Of a DNA stretch of 64,000 nt, positions 17,453-26,336 are shown in pieces. The stretch spans positions 18,040 through 82,039 of the forward strand of contig NZ_JAHLEM010000025.1 of the NCBI RefSeq assembly GCF_018883605.1, read 5' to 3'. The DNA comes from Streptomyces niphimycinicus (GTDB lineage: Bacteria; Actinomycetota; Actinomycetes; Streptomycetales; Streptomycetaceae). The position numbers and the translations under genes are program-made. A model generated the notes under the pieces. It did not search any database and had not been told where the DNA came from. It saw only the letters and a list, made by a program, of their open reading frames with translations. Position 1 is the first letter of the stretch. Every line of letters begins with the position of its first letter.

Positions 17453-17723
17453 GCGGGGCTCCTCTTATTCCCTTTTTGTCCTGTGGACCTGGCGGATACC
17501 GAGTCTTCACCCCCGCTACTGTTCCGTCATCCTGGCAACAGCGAAACCGTTTTCCCGGTCAACCCACCCCTTGTCCGGAGGCCAGGGCCGACCGCGAAGG
17601 CACCCACGGGGTGTCGGCCGGCCTCCGGAGCGGACGCACCGGACCCGGCCGGCCTGCGGGGCGGCCGAGCTCGGTCAGGACCGCCGGGTCCAGCCGATCG
17701 GACATCCGGGCCGGTCCCAGGAA

Positions 17724-17768
17724 CCCGTACCGGGGCCGCCGCGGTGCGCGCGGCGGCCCCGGTACGGG
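17724..17768 (-). terminator. Perfect 20-bp hairpin
   Basis: Arms of 20 bases at 17724-17743 and 17749-17768 pair perfectly around a 5-base loop. It starts 66 bases after the methyltransferase stop, so it probably ends that transcript. The rest of the 381-base gap 17453-17833 shows no gene. Confidence 0.7.
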
Positions 17769-17789
17769 CTCGGGCTCGGGCTCGGGCTC
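17766..17789. repeat. GGGCTC hexanucleotide, four tandem copies
   Basis: Four exact head-to-tail copies of GGGCTC next to the hairpin. This is a simple repeat with no visible function. Confidence 0.85.
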
Positions 17790-17833
17790 GCGGCAGCCCC
17801 GCCACCGCAGAGGTCGCCACCGTGGCCGTTCAC

Positions 17834-18658
17834 TCAGCGGGACGCCAAGAGTCCGTACAGCAAAGGGATCCGCGGCTCCGGCAGCCGCCACCAGCCGGAC
17901 GCGGCGCGCGTCATGTGTGGCCAGCGCGGCCAGGGCAGTTCAGGGCTCTCGCGCAACCGCCGGATGTCCAGACCCGCTCCGGTCAGGGCACTGACGACCT
18001 CGCCCAGCCCGTGCATCCACTCGTAGCTGTCGGTGGCGCCCTCGACGGCCGGGCCGTCGGTGTAGGTGTGTGTCGCGTCGCGGTGTACGGGGCCGCTGCC
18101 ACCCAGGTAGTCATGCCTCAGCAGGAGTTCGGGTCCTTCCCCGGGGGCGGGCTTGGGGCCCAGCGAGTTGAGGAGCGGGTGGAACTCCGCGACGTACAAA
18201 CGGCCGCCGGGACGCAGCAGTCCGGCGACGACACCGGCCCAGCGGTCCAGGTCGGGGAGGTAACACAGGGCGCCCTTGCCCGTGTAGACGACGTCGAACC
18301 GCCGTCCGCCGAGGGCCTCCACGGCGTCGTACACATTGGCCTGCACATATGTCACGTCCAAGCCCGCACGCGCCGCGATGCCGGTGGCCGCCGTCACAGA
18401 CTCCGCGGAGAAGTCCAGGCCGACGGTCCGCGCCCCGCGCTGCGCGAAGGCGATCGTCTCCGTGCCGAGGTGGCACTGAAGGTGCAGCACGTCGCGGCCG
18501 GACACCTCGCCGAGGTCGTCCCACTCCCAGGGGGCGAACCAGCGGGACGGGTCCGGCTCCTCCTCGATCCCGTAGAACCGGCTGGCGAGGTGGACGGGGG
18601 TCCGGGCATCCCAGTTCGCCTGGTTGGCCTTCATCATCCGCTCGTACGCGTCGGTCAT
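17834..18658 (-). CDS. Class I SAM-dependent methyltransferase
   Basis: 274 residues. The AdoMet loop is at 57-67 (VLHLQCHLGTE), followed by the acidic end of beta-2 (GLDFS) and post-motif segments VVYTGKGALCYL and LLRPGGRLYVAEF. This architecture is common in small-molecule methyltransferases of the Methyltransf_11/25 type; QCHLG replaces the usual GCGxG, as in one actinobacterial subgroup. It is divergent from the lipoprotein gene and has no pathway neighbours, so the substrate is unknown. Confidence 0.85.
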   Translation of the reverse strand: MTDAYERMMKANQANWDARTPVHLASRFYGIEEEPDPSRWFAPWEWDDLGEVSGRDVLHLQCHLGTETIAFAQRGARTVGLDFSAESVTAATGIAARAGLDVTYVQANVYDAVEALGGRRFDVVYTGKGALCYLPDLDRWAGVVAGLLRPGGRLYVAEFHPLLNSLGPKPAPGEGPELLLRHDYLGGSGPVHRDATHTYTDGPAVEGATDSYEWMHGLGEVVSALTGAGLDIRRLRESPELPWPRWPHMTRAASGWWRLPEPRIPLLYGLLASR

Positions 18659-18809
18659 GGCCTCACTATGGCAGGCGTCCGCAAGGAGGCGGGGAAACCC
18701 CCGGGAAGCGTACCGACCCTGACGTCAACCCAACGATTGATCAACAACTGGGCAACAGTCGTTCCGCTTCGGTGGAGTTGGCGTCGTGCGGGATGTGAGG
18801 GTGCGACGT

Positions 18810-20279
18810 ATGACTTCCCGATCCACCCCCCATGCCCTCGCCGTCTGTGCCGCCCTGGCGCTCGTACCGCTGGCCGGATGCGGTCCGGAGGGCGGCGATG
18901 CGTCCTCGAAGGGCGGGACGTCGGCCGCCGGGCAGCCCAGTGTTCCCACCGAGAGCCGGGCGCCGGACCGTGGCAAAGGGTCGAAGGACCCCGATGACCT
19001 CAACGGGGACGGCCACCGTGACCTGGTGGTGCCGCTCACCGCCAAGCGGGATACGAACACCGTCGACGGCAGCGACGAACGGGCCGGGGCGGTGTACGGC
19101 TCGGCCAAGGGGCTCGACCCCGCGACGCGCGCCGTGTACGGGCGCGGCGACCTGGGACTGCCCGAACCGGCGGCGAATCCCCCGGTGGACGCCGGACGGT
19201 CCGAATCCCTCTCCGAGAAGGACGTGGTCACCGCCGATCTGGACGGAGACGGGTTTTCGGACATCGTCTCGACCGTGACGGTGGGAGAGAGCGTGGAGGA
19301 CGGCAACATCAGCGCGTCGCCGTCAGTCCCGCACGTGACCTGGGGCGGGCCCGGCGGGCCGGGGAAGGGCGCCAAAGCCACCCCGGTGCGGCTGCCGGAG
19401 AGCGCGTCCAAGCTGGGCGTGACCTCCGTGGTGCGCGGCGACTTCGACGGGGACGGTCACCACGACCTCGCGGGGTTCGCCCAGAACCAGTCCTCCATGG
19501 TGCTGCTGTACGGCCCGTTCACCCGGGGCGGCGAGCCCAAGCGCGCCGACACCTCCCTGCCGTGGACGGACGGGGACCTGGTCGCGGACGACATCGACCC
19601 CACCGGCAAGGCCCGTGCGACCTCTCTGCTGGTTCACGGCATCAGCGACGGTGAACAGGCCCCGAACACCCTCCACCTGGCCCGCCGCGGCACCGGCCCG
19701 TCCGTCGAGGGCCGGAAGCTGCGCGGCGGGAACGCCCACGCCTTCGGCGACTTCGACGGCGACGGGCAGCGCGATGTGGCCGTGGGGGACGACGGCAGCC
19801 GCAATGACGAGCCCGGTGAGGGGACGGAACCGGGGAACGTCGACGGAAAGCTGACCGTGTATCCGGGCAGCGGCGGCGCGCCGGTCGCACACGAGCTGCC
19901 CGAGGCGCCCAAGGGCGCGAGCACCCCCTACGGGCCCGGTCCCGTCGCGGCCGCCGACCCGGACGGCGACGGCCGCGACGGGATCCTGGTCGCCACGTAC
20001 GAGGGGGCCACGCTCATCGACGGCGACAAGCGCACCCAGGTCACACGCCAGGGGCCCGAAGAGGCGGATGGTGCGAAGACACCGAAGAAGTGGCGGCACG
20101 CCCGGCCCGCGGGCGCCGCCGACTTCGACGGCGACGGCAAGGACGAACTGATCATGAACTGGGGGTCCGGCACCTCGTTCGGCCTCTACGGCGAGCAGCC
20201 CACACACTGGTGGATCACCGACGGCACCACCTCCCGGGACAAGACCTCCTTCATAACGGCGAAATTCGTGACCGATTAG
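18810..20279 (+). CDS. FG-GAP/VCBS repeat lipoprotein
   Basis: 489 residues. The ATG at 18810 gives a classic lipoprotein signal with lipobox LAGC (Cys 24) and has GAGGG upstream; an upstream GTG is less suitable. The mature part holds at least six calcium-binding loops of the type D-x-D/N-G-D-G (DLNGDGHRDLVV, DLDGDGFSDIV, DFDGDGHHDLAG, DFDGDGQRDVAV, DPDGDGRDG, DFDGDGKDELI), the mark of integrin-alpha-like beta-propeller FG-GAP repeats. It is probably exposed on the outer face of the membrane. Such proteins are frequent in Streptomyces and mostly uncharacterised. Confidence 0.88.
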   Translation: MTSRSTPHALAVCAALALVPLAGCGPEGGDASSKGGTSAAGQPSVPTESRAPDRGKGSKDPDDLNGDGHRDLVVPLTAKRDTNTVDGSDERAGAVYGSAKGLDPATRAVYGRGDLGLPEPAANPPVDAGRSESLSEKDVVTADLDGDGFSDIVSTVTVGESVEDGNISASPSVPHVTWGGPGGPGKGAKATPVRLPESASKLGVTSVVRGDFDGDGHHDLAGFAQNQSSMVLLYGPFTRGGEPKRADTSLPWTDGDLVADDIDPTGKARATSLLVHGISDGEQAPNTLHLARRGTGPSVEGRKLRGGNAHAFGDFDGDGQRDVAVGDDGSRNDEPGEGTEPGNVDGKLTVYPGSGGAPVAHELPEAPKGASTPYGPGPVAAADPDGDGRDGILVATYEGATLIDGDKRTQVTRQGPEEADGAKTPKKWRHARPAGAADFDGDGKDELIMNWGSGTSFGLYGEQPTHWWITDGTTSRDKTSFITAKFVTD

Positions 20280-20303
20280 CCGTCCGATCGATCATGTGAC
20301 TCT

Positions 20304-20338
20304 GTCCCGTGCCCGGGTCGTTGTGCCGGGCATGGGAC
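20304..20338 (+). terminator. Hairpin after FG-GAP lipoprotein
   Basis: 13-base arms (GTCCCGTGCCCGG and CCGGGCATGGGAC, one G-U pair) around a 9-base loop, 25 bases after the stop. Confidence 0.7.
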
Positions 20339-20385
20339 GGGGTGATCTGACGGGTGCCGGGATTGCGCCGTGAGGCGCTGTTGTT

Positions 20386-20475
20386 TCGAGCGGCGGACAG
20401 CAGCCCCGCGTCGTCATAGAAGCGCAGCGTGGTGGCGGGGATGCCGGTGCGCTCGGCAAGCTGGGAGATTCGCAT
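20386..20475 (-). pseudogene. MerR family regulator, N-terminal remnant
   Basis: From ATG 20475 the minus strand encodes MRISQLAERTGIPATTLRFY followed by DDAGLLSAAR, the DNA-binding head of a MerR regulator. After about 30 residues the similarity stops, and the frame runs into unrelated sequence and the lipoprotein terminator. The dimerisation and sensor parts are gone. The candidate operator at 20499-20520 survives. The rest of 20280-20608 shows no gene. Confidence 0.75.
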
Positions 20476-20498
20476 CGTGCTCACGCCCCCGAACGTAA

Positions 20499-20520
20499 AC
20501 CTTCGACCCGACTCGAAGGT
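20499..20520. promoter_or_regulatory. MerR-type operator dyad
   Basis: Perfect 8-base arms ACCTTCGA and TCGAAGGT separated by six bases, placed 24 bases upstream of the MerR remnant's start. MerR-type operators are dyads lying between promoter elements; this one now has no intact regulator beside it. Confidence 0.6.
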
Positions 20521-20608
20521 CAAGCCCAGCAGGACAGCCGGTGCCCGCCGCGTCCGCCGTCGCGGAGCTCATCACGGTGTGCCGGTGTGGCCCCAGAGCG
20601 ACATCGGG

Positions 20609-21277
20609 TCATGACGCGGCATCGCGCGAGCTGTCGTCGGGCCCGGCGATGCCGTCGGCGCGATGCGGCCCTGGCACGTTGAGCCCGTAGTGTGCGCCGA
20701 TCATCCGCAATGTGAAGCACGCGACGGCCGCCCCCAGCGCGGCGGGCACACCGTAGACGCCGGTACGTTCACACGCGACGGTGATCCCCGCCCCCAGCAG
20801 CGCGGGGATGGCGTACAGGTCTGCGTACAGCACTGTCGGCAAGCGCAACACCAGTACATCGCGCAACGTACCACCGCCGACGCCGGTCACCACGCCGAGC
20901 AGCACCGCCTGCGGCGCGCCGATGTGATACTCCAGCGCGGTGATCGCGCCGGTGACCGCGAACAGGCTGAGGCCGGCCGCGTCGAACACCGTGATCAGCG
21001 TCCGATAGCGCTCCAGGTGCCGCCACAGCAAGAACGTGACCATGCCGCCGGCCACCGCGACCGCCAGGTACCGCCAGTCGCTGAACGTCGCCGGGGGCAG
21101 TGCGCCGGCGAGTACGTCCCGGAGCACCCCGCCGCCCAGGGCGGTCACCATGGCGAGCGCGAGCACACCGACGATGTCCAGACGTGCCACTCGCGTCGCC
21201 GTGAGCGCGCCGTTCAACGCGAACGCGAAGGTGCCCAGCAGGTCGAGCACGAGGTGCAGCATTCCATGGCCATGCAT
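20609..21277 (-). CDS. TRIC-type (former UPF0126) membrane protein
   Basis: A 222-residue integral membrane protein with about seven hydrophobic segments and two homologous halves. Each half carries a GGG-x-x-RDVL motif (ALGGGVLRDVLAG and GVGGGTLRDVLVL), the signature of bacterial trimeric intracellular cation channel homologues. In characterised bacterial relatives this fold conducts K+ or, in some, glycine; the physiological role here is unknown. The hydrophilic C-terminal tail of about 25 residues is not conserved in the family. It is flanked by a MerR scrap and a divergent amidohydrolase. Confidence 0.88.
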   Translation of the reverse strand: MHGHGMLHLVLDLLGTFAFALNGALTATRVARLDIVGVLALAMVTALGGGVLRDVLAGALPPATFSDWRYLAVAVAGGMVTFLLWRHLERYRTLITVFDAAGLSLFAVTGAITALEYHIGAPQAVLLGVVTGVGGGTLRDVLVLRLPTVLYADLYAIPALLGAGITVACERTGVYGVPAALGAAVACFTLRMIGAHYGLNVPGPHRADGIAGPDDSSRDAAS

Positions 21278-21490
21278 CGCTGTCCCTCACACGTCCCGCC
21301 GTCGCTCGTCCTGACGCCCTCGGCACTGTCTCACCAGGTCACAGTGCGCGCACCGCATTGACCCAATCGGCCGACACGCGAACGGCCGACACGCGATGCA
21401 CGACCCGTCGCCCCGCTGGCACCCTGGACCCCAGCGGGATCAATGGCGGACGAGTGACATCCGGTGGGGGTGCGAGCGGAGGGCAACGCC

Positions 21491-22747
21491 GTGACAGCAC
21501 GTGGCTGTGGCACGGAACAGGGCGCGGTGGTGCTGATCGCCGGACAGAGCTGGGACGGACTCGCGGACCGGCCCTCCGGGCACACCGAGGTGGCGGTGCG
21601 CGACGGCCGGATCGCCGAGGTCGGGCCGGCTGTCGACCGCACCGGCGCCGAGGTGGTCGAACTCGGCGACCGCATGCTGATGCCGGGGCTGATCGACTGC
21701 CACGTCCACACCACCGTCGATCCCACCCGGCTCCTGCGGGCCTTCGTGTCCGACGGGTCGGCGGCGGTGGCGCTGCACGCCTTGCCGGTATTGCGCGACC
21801 TGCTCCACCGTGGCTTCACCACGATCCGCGACCTGGCCACCTTCGCCGCCGAGCCGGTCACGCTGTACCTGCGCGATGCCGTCGCCCGTGGTCACATCGT
21901 GGGGCCACGGATGATCGTCGCGCCGTACCTGATCTCCGCGCGGGGCGCGCATGGCGACGCCTCGACGTTGCTGGCGTCACACTTCAACCGTGAGATCGGC
22001 GCGCTGGCAGACGGCGCGGACGAGATCAGGCGCAGGGTGCGCGAGAACATCCGGGCCGGCGCCGACTGGATCAAGTTCGGCGCCACCGGCGGCTTCGCCA
22101 CTCCCGCCGACGATCCCGCACAGACCACCTACACGCAGGAGGAGATGAACGCGCTGGTCGCCACAGCCCACGACCTGGGCATCCCCTGCACGCCGCATGC
22201 CTACGGCGACGAGGGCGTCTCGCGTGCCGTCAACGCCGGTGTTCGCTCGATCGAGCACGGCAACCTCGCTTCGGCATCGACACTGGACCGGATGGCCGAA
22301 CGGGGTGTGTTCCTCGTTCCGACCCAGTTCATGGTCCTCGACGCGCTCGACCACCTCGACGACGACACCTACTGGGAGGGCAAGGATCCAGCGGAACGGG
22401 TGAAGTTCACCCGCTACACGGACCAGCTCCGCCGGTCGGCGCACAACGTGGCCGCGAGCAACGTTCGCATCGCGTTCGGCACCGATGCCGGCATGTTTCC
22501 GCACGCCGACAACTGGCGCGAGTTCCCGGCGCTGGTCAAGACCGGTATCGCCAACGTGCGGGCCCTTCGCGCTGCCACCAGTGTCGCCGCCGACCTGCTC
22601 GACCGGCCCGATCTCGGACGCCTCCGGCCCGGTGCGACCGCCGACCTGGTCGCGCTGCCCGGCGACCCCTTCGACGACATCACGGCCGTTGCGGGCATCG
22701 ACTTCGTCATGCGGGACGGTGCCGTGCACCGCACTCCCGTCCAGTGA
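21491..22747 (+). CDS. Amidohydrolase family protein (imidazolonepropionase/prolidase-like)
   Basis: 418 residues from GTG 21491, chosen because GGAGGG lies eight bases upstream; an in-frame GTG at 21464 is the alternative. The metal site HVH is at 71-73 (GLIDCHVHTTVD). Further ligands are expected in DWIKFGATGG (lysine), TPHAYG, SIEHGN and FGTDAG (final aspartate), in the order found in the prolidase/imidazolonepropionase-like branch. Members hydrolyse C-N bonds of cyclic amides or Xaa-Pro dipeptides. It stands alone between a TRIC protein and two terminator-like hairpins. Confidence 0.85.
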   Translation: MTARGCGTEQGAVVLIAGQSWDGLADRPSGHTEVAVRDGRIAEVGPAVDRTGAEVVELGDRMLMPGLIDCHVHTTVDPTRLLRAFVSDGSAAVALHALPVLRDLLHRGFTTIRDLATFAAEPVTLYLRDAVARGHIVGPRMIVAPYLISARGAHGDASTLLASHFNREIGALADGADEIRRRVRENIRAGADWIKFGATGGFATPADDPAQTTYTQEEMNALVATAHDLGIPCTPHAYGDEGVSRAVNAGVRSIEHGNLASASTLDRMAERGVFLVPTQFMVLDALDHLDDDTYWEGKDPAERVKFTRYTDQLRRSAHNVAASNVRIAFGTDAGMFPHADNWREFPALVKTGIANVRALRAATSVAADLLDRPDLGRLRPGATADLVALPGDPFDDITAVAGIDFVMRDGAVHRTPVQ

Positions 22748-22902
22748 CAGGAGACCTCCGACCGCGCTGTCCACCCCGTTCCACCATGACTGAGGGGACA
22801 TTCGAGGGGATGGCGACGCTGTTCTTCTCTTCTCGCCCGCTTCGCGAGCGCCGGCTGCCGGCTACTCAGGAGTGAGCTGGAGGTGGGTCCCGTGAAACCG
22901 CG

Positions 22903-22932
22903 CGAGCCCACTCCGCGAGCGGGGTGGGCTCG
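22903..22932 (+). terminator. Hairpin after amidohydrolase
   Basis: Nine perfect outer pairs (CGAGCCCAC / GTGGGCTCG) plus three inner pairs including one G-U, with a 6-base loop. It lies in the 372-base gap 22748-23119, which holds no gene. Confidence 0.65.
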
Positions 22933-22968
22933 TCTACTGAGCGCCGGGCATGCCTTGCACCTGCATCT

Positions 22969-22985
22969 CCCCGCAGGAAGCGGGG
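22969..22985 (+). terminator. GC-rich hairpin with T-rich tail
   Basis: CCCCGC and GCGGGG around a 5-base loop, followed by CGTCTTTCCTT. This is the closest to a classical Rho-independent terminator in the gap and is read on the plus strand. Confidence 0.5.
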
Positions 22986-23119
22986 CGTCTTTCCTTGGAC
23001 CACCAACGCGCGATGGGCTGCCCGGAGTTCGGGCGACCGCGACAAGATCCACTATAGCGCACGGCACCTGTCGAGGTGGTCTGCGGACCCGGGCCCGGAA
23101 CGGCACCGCGCTCGTCGGA

Positions 23120-24226
23120 CTACAAGCGCCGCAGCAGCCGGTACATCGCCTCCGCGGACTCGGCCATGGCGGCCAACGAGCAGGATTCATCGGTGACATG
23201 GGCCTGGTCCGGGTCACCCGGACCGTACACCACCACCGCCGGATCGCCGAGCCGGCCGGTCAGCACCGAGGCATCGGTGAAGTAGGTCGCGTACTCGGCC
23301 GGGCGGGCCGAGGAGCCGGGGGCCAGGATCTCCCGCGCGGTGGCGGCGGCCGACGGGTCGGTGGCGACGCCGGGCAGGTCCAGGAGCGGTTCGAGGCCGA
23401 TGCCGTCGCCGCACAGCCGGGCGATCTCGGCGATCGCCTCGTCCCGTCCGAAGCCGGGAACGGTGCGTACGTCCAGCCGCATCTCGGCGCGGTCCGGCAC
23501 CAGGTTGGGCTGCTCGCCCGCGTGGAACGTGCCGATGTTGACCGTGGCCGGGCCGTGGGTCGGGCTCACCGGCCAGCCACGGTGCCCGTGGATCCTGCTC
23601 GCCGCGGCGGCGAGCGCGGCGATGGCGTTGCGGCCCAGCTCCGGACGGGAACCGTGCGCGGAGACCCCACGGGCCGTCGCGGCGAGCCACAGCACGCCCT
23701 TGTGGCCGAGGACGGTCCGGTTGCCGGTCGGCTCGGCCACGATGAGCAGGTCGGTGGGGGTGAGCGACGCCGCGTCGATCTCCTCGGCCCCATGGCAGCC
23801 GGTCTCCTCGCCGAAGGTGAAGACCATCTGTACGGCGGTGTCCCGCGGGCTTTCCCGGGCGGCCCGTAGCGCCGCCTCGACCTGGCAGGCCACGCCCGCT
23901 TTCATGTCGCTGCTGCCGCGGCCGAGCAGCCGGCCGTCGCGCAGTTCCCCGCTCATCGGGTCGAACGACCAGCCCGACGGGTCGGCGGGCACCGTGTCCA
24001 GGTGTCCGGTGAAGGTGACCGGCACCCGTGGTACCGCGGGCCCGAACCGCGCGATGACGTTCGCCCGGCCGGGTATCGGCTCCTCGACCCGGACGTCGAA
24101 CCCCGCGCCGTCCAGCCGGTCCGCCACCAGTGCGGCGGCCGGTGCCTCCCGGCCGCCCCGGGTGTCGATCCGCACCAGCCGCCGTGCGAGGTCCGTCGCA
24201 CCGCGCCAGGTGTCCGCATCGTCCAT
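23120..24226 (-). CDS. M20 family metallopeptidase (ArgE/DapE-like)
   Basis: 368 residues from ATG 24226, which has AGGAGG seven bases upstream; the ATG at 24262 lacks one. Active-site residues are H75 and D77 (GHLDTVP), D107 (GSSDMKAG), E140-E141 (GEETG) and E165 (VAEPT). The enzyme removes acyl groups from, or opens amide bonds of, amino-acid-like substrates. It is 32 bases downstream of the LacI regulator on the same strand and opposite the large BtpA/kinase/ABC operon. A shared regulator makes it a likely member of that pathway, possibly deacylating the imported compound. Confidence 0.88.
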   Translation of the reverse strand: MDDADTWRGATDLARRLVRIDTRGGREAPAAALVADRLDGAGFDVRVEEPIPGRANVIARFGPAVPRVPVTFTGHLDTVPADPSGWSFDPMSGELRDGRLLGRGSSDMKAGVACQVEAALRAARESPRDTAVQMVFTFGEETGCHGAEEIDAASLTPTDLLIVAEPTGNRTVLGHKGVLWLAATARGVSAHGSRPELGRNAIAALAAAASRIHGHRGWPVSPTHGPATVNIGTFHAGEQPNLVPDRAEMRLDVRTVPGFGRDEAIAEIARLCGDGIGLEPLLDLPGVATDPSAAATAREILAPGSSARPAEYATYFTDASVLTGRLGDPAVVVYGPGDPDQAHVTDESCSLAAMAESAEAMYRLLRRL

Positions 24227-24258
24227 CGGGGTCCTCCTGGGATTGTGGTGAGTCGCCG

Positions 24259-25296
24259 TCATATGCGGTCCGGGGGCGCCTGGGCGGCCCGGGTGCTGTC
24301 GCGCACCACCAGGGTCGGCACGAGTGAGATATGCGCGTGCGGGCCGCGCTCGGCGTCCTTGGCCAGGCTCGCCGCGGCCAGCAGCCGTACCGCCTCCGCG
24401 GCGATCCGGTCGCGGGGCTGATGGACCGTGGTCAGGGCCGGCTCGGCCAGCCGGGAGAACTCGATGTCGTCGTAGCCGGTCACCTGCACCTGCCGGGGCA
24501 CCGCGAAACCGTGGGCTCGGCAGGCACGCGTGGCCCCGAGCGCGATCAGGTCATCGGCGCATACGAGCGCGTCCGGAAGGCCGCCCTCCGCGATCAGCCG
24601 GGCCACGGCGGCCTCGCCCCACTCCACGCTGTAGTCCCCGAGCAGCACCTGGTCCGGCTTCACCTCGATGTTCAGCTCCTCGGCGCGCCGCCGGAACCCG
24701 GCGAACCGCTGCTCCGTGGAGGAGTGGGTCATCAGCGAGCCGATGAAGGCCGCCGACCGCGCCCCGCCGTCGTGGAGGTGGTCCATGACCTGCCGCATCG
24801 CGGCGACGTCGTCGACGCCCACCCAGTCGGTGGTGGTGTCGTCGACGAAACGGTCGAGCTGGACGAGCGGCAGCCGCTCCGCGGTCTGCTGCACGGCGGG
24901 CCGGCTGTCGACGCCGTGGCTCGGGCTGACGATGATGCCGTCCACGTTGCGCGCGGCGAGCGAGGCCAGTCGGCGCGCCTCGATCCGCGGGTCGGAGCGC
25001 GCGTCGCACAGGAACAGCTCCTTGCCCTCCTTGCCCAGGGCGTGTTCCACGCTCTCCACCAGGGAGGTGAAGAACGGGTTGGTGATGCTGGGCACGACCA
25101 TCCCCACGGTGTCGGTACGACTGTTGCGCAGTGCCCTGGCGATGACATTGACCTGGTAGCCCAGGTCGTCGGCGGCGCGGCGGACCTTGCGTTCGACCGC
25201 GGCCGAGACCTGGCCCCGGCGGGAGAGCACCCGTGACACGGTGGCGGTGGAGACACCGGCCCGCTCGGCGACCTGAGCGATCGTAACCCGTTGCAA
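24259..25296 (-). CDS. LacI family transcriptional regulator
   Basis: 345 residues. The HTH is at the very N-terminus (VTIAQVAERAGVSTATVSRV), followed by a sugar-binding-protein-like core. The frame is open upstream, but the TTG at 25296 has GGAAGG seven bases before it and starts the protein at the position usual for LacI (LQRVTIAQ). The start codon lies inside a 14-base operator-like dyad (25292-25305), so the protein probably represses itself. An identical dyad in the opposite orientation lies before the divergent BtpA gene. The effector is presumably the transported sugar-like compound or its phosphate. Confidence 0.9.
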   Translation of the reverse strand: MQRVTIAQVAERAGVSTATVSRVLSRRGQVSAAVERKVRRAADDLGYQVNVIARALRNSRTDTVGMVVPSITNPFFTSLVESVEHALGKEGKELFLCDARSDPRIEARRLASLAARNVDGIIVSPSHGVDSRPAVQQTAERLPLVQLDRFVDDTTTDWVGVDDVAAMRQVMDHLHDGGARSAAFIGSLMTHSSTEQRFAGFRRRAEELNIEVKPDQVLLGDYSVEWGEAAVARLIAEGGLPDALVCADDLIALGATRACRAHGFAVPRQVQVTGYDDIEFSRLAEPALTTVHQPRDRIAAEAVRLLAAASLAKDAERGPHAHISLVPTLVVRDSTRAAQAPPDRI

Positions 25297-25305
25297 TCGA
25301 TTACC
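25292..25305. promoter_or_regulatory. LacI operator 1
   Basis: TGCAATCGATTACC; on the minus strand GGTAATCGATTGCA. It matches 25425-25438 in the reverse orientation, and both share the core AATCGATT typical of LacI-family sites. It overlaps the lacI-type gene's TTG start. Confidence 0.7.
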
Positions 25306-25379
25306 TTCCTGCCGGGAAACATGGCGGTCACCTGGCTCCAACACCGAGGTGACCTGGCGCGTTGAATCAGCATAGAGCC

Positions 25380-25409
25380 TTGACACGGCACCTGACCCCT
25401 GCCTACGGT
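25380..25409 (+). promoter_or_regulatory. Housekeeping-sigma promoter for the BtpA operon
   Basis: TTGACA (25380-25385), 18 bases, TACGGT (25404-25409). The expected transcription start near 25416 lies just before operator 2, so repressor binding there would block the operon. Confidence 0.65.
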
Positions 25410-25424
25410 CCTCCGCAACTCGAC

Positions 25425-25438
25425 TGTAATCGATTGCA
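25425..25438. promoter_or_regulatory. LacI operator 2
   Basis: TGTAATCGATTGCA, an imperfect palindrome (one mismatch) between the promoter and the BtpA start. Confidence 0.75.
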
Positions 25439-25451
25439 TTGAGGTGGCGTG

Positions 25452-26336
25452 ATGACGACATCCGCGAACACGAGCGACCTCGGGGTGTTCCCACCCCGGC
25501 CGAACGCGATCAAGGAGCTGTTCGGCACCCCGAAGGTCGTCATCGGCGTGGTGCACCTGCCACCGCTGCCCGGCAGCCCGCATTACGAGGGCACCCCGCT
25601 GGACGAGATCTGCGCCTTCGCGGTCGAGGAGGCGCGGGCCTATCTGGAGGGCGGATGCCACGGACTGATCGTGGAGAACCACTGGGACATCCCGTTCCTC
25701 AAGCCGGGCGAACACGGCTATGAGACATCGGCGGCGATGGCCGTGGTGACCGACCGGGTGCGGCACGCCGTGCTGGAGGGGGCCGGCGGCAAGCTGGGGG
25801 TCAGCGTGCTGTCCAACGCCGCCGAGTGCGCCATCGCCTCCGCCTGGTCCGGCGGCGGCGGATTCGTCCGGGTCAACCAGTGGGCCAACGCCTATGTCGC
25901 CAACGAGGGCATCATCGAGGGCCAGTCGGCACACGCCAGCCGCTACCGCAGCCGGATCGGTGCCGGTCCGGTCAAGGTATTCGCCGATGTGCACGTCAAG
26001 CACGGTTCGCATGCCATCGTCGCCGACCGCACACTGGCCGAACAGACCGAGGACGCCGAGTTCTTCGGCGCCGATGTGCTGATCGCCACCGGCTCCCGGA
26101 CCGGGGACGCCGCCTCGATCGAGGAGGTCGAGGGCATATCCGCCCACACCACCCTGCCGGTGGTGATCGGCTCCGGTATCACCGCTGGCAACATCGGCGG
26201 CCTGCTGCCCGCCTGCGACGGGGTGATCGTCGCCTCCTCGGTGAAGGACAACGGCCGCTGGTGGGGCCGGGTCGACCGGGCCAAGGTCCGCGAGCTGACC
26301 ACCGCGGCGGCCAAGGCCGGAGTGGTGCTCCCGTGA
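25452..26336 (+). CDS. BtpA/SgcQ family protein
   Basis: 294 residues of the BtpA family, a TIM-barrel fold seen in cyanobacterial BtpA (photosystem I biogenesis) and in E. coli SgcQ of a sugar locus. Seen here: VVIGVVHLPPLPGSP at the start, GLIVENHWDIPF, FADVHVKHGSHAI and VVIGSGITAGNI near the C-terminus, matching the barrel strands. The start ATG 25452 has GAGG seven bases upstream; GTG 25449 is an alternative. The catalytic activity of the family is not established. As first gene of an operon with a kinase and sugar importer it probably acts on the imported sugar or its phosphate. The stop overlaps the next gene's GTG. Confidence 0.88.
   Translation: MTTSANTSDLGVFPPRPNAIKELFGTPKVVIGVVHLPPLPGSPHYEGTPLDEICAFAVEEARAYLEGGCHGLIVENHWDIPFLKPGEHGYETSAAMAVVTDRVRHAVLEGAGGKLGVSVLSNAAECAIASAWSGGGGFVRVNQWANAYVANEGIIEGQSAHASRYRSRIGAGPVKVFADVHVKHGSHAIVADRTLAEQTEDAEFFGADVLIATGSRTGDAASIEEVEGISAHTTLPVVIGSGITAGNIGGLLPACDGVIVASSVKDNGRWWGRVDRAKVRELTTAAAKAGVVLP

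Noticed and set aside
22903..22985. Right end of an IS200/IS605 or TnpB element
   Set aside because: Two hairpins occur in a row, but no transposase, TnpB or matching left end was found; terminators explain them.
25826..26330. A longer start for the PfkB kinase
   Set aside because: The extension overlaps the BtpA gene in another frame; GTG 26333 overlapping the BtpA stop gives the normal kinase N-terminus.
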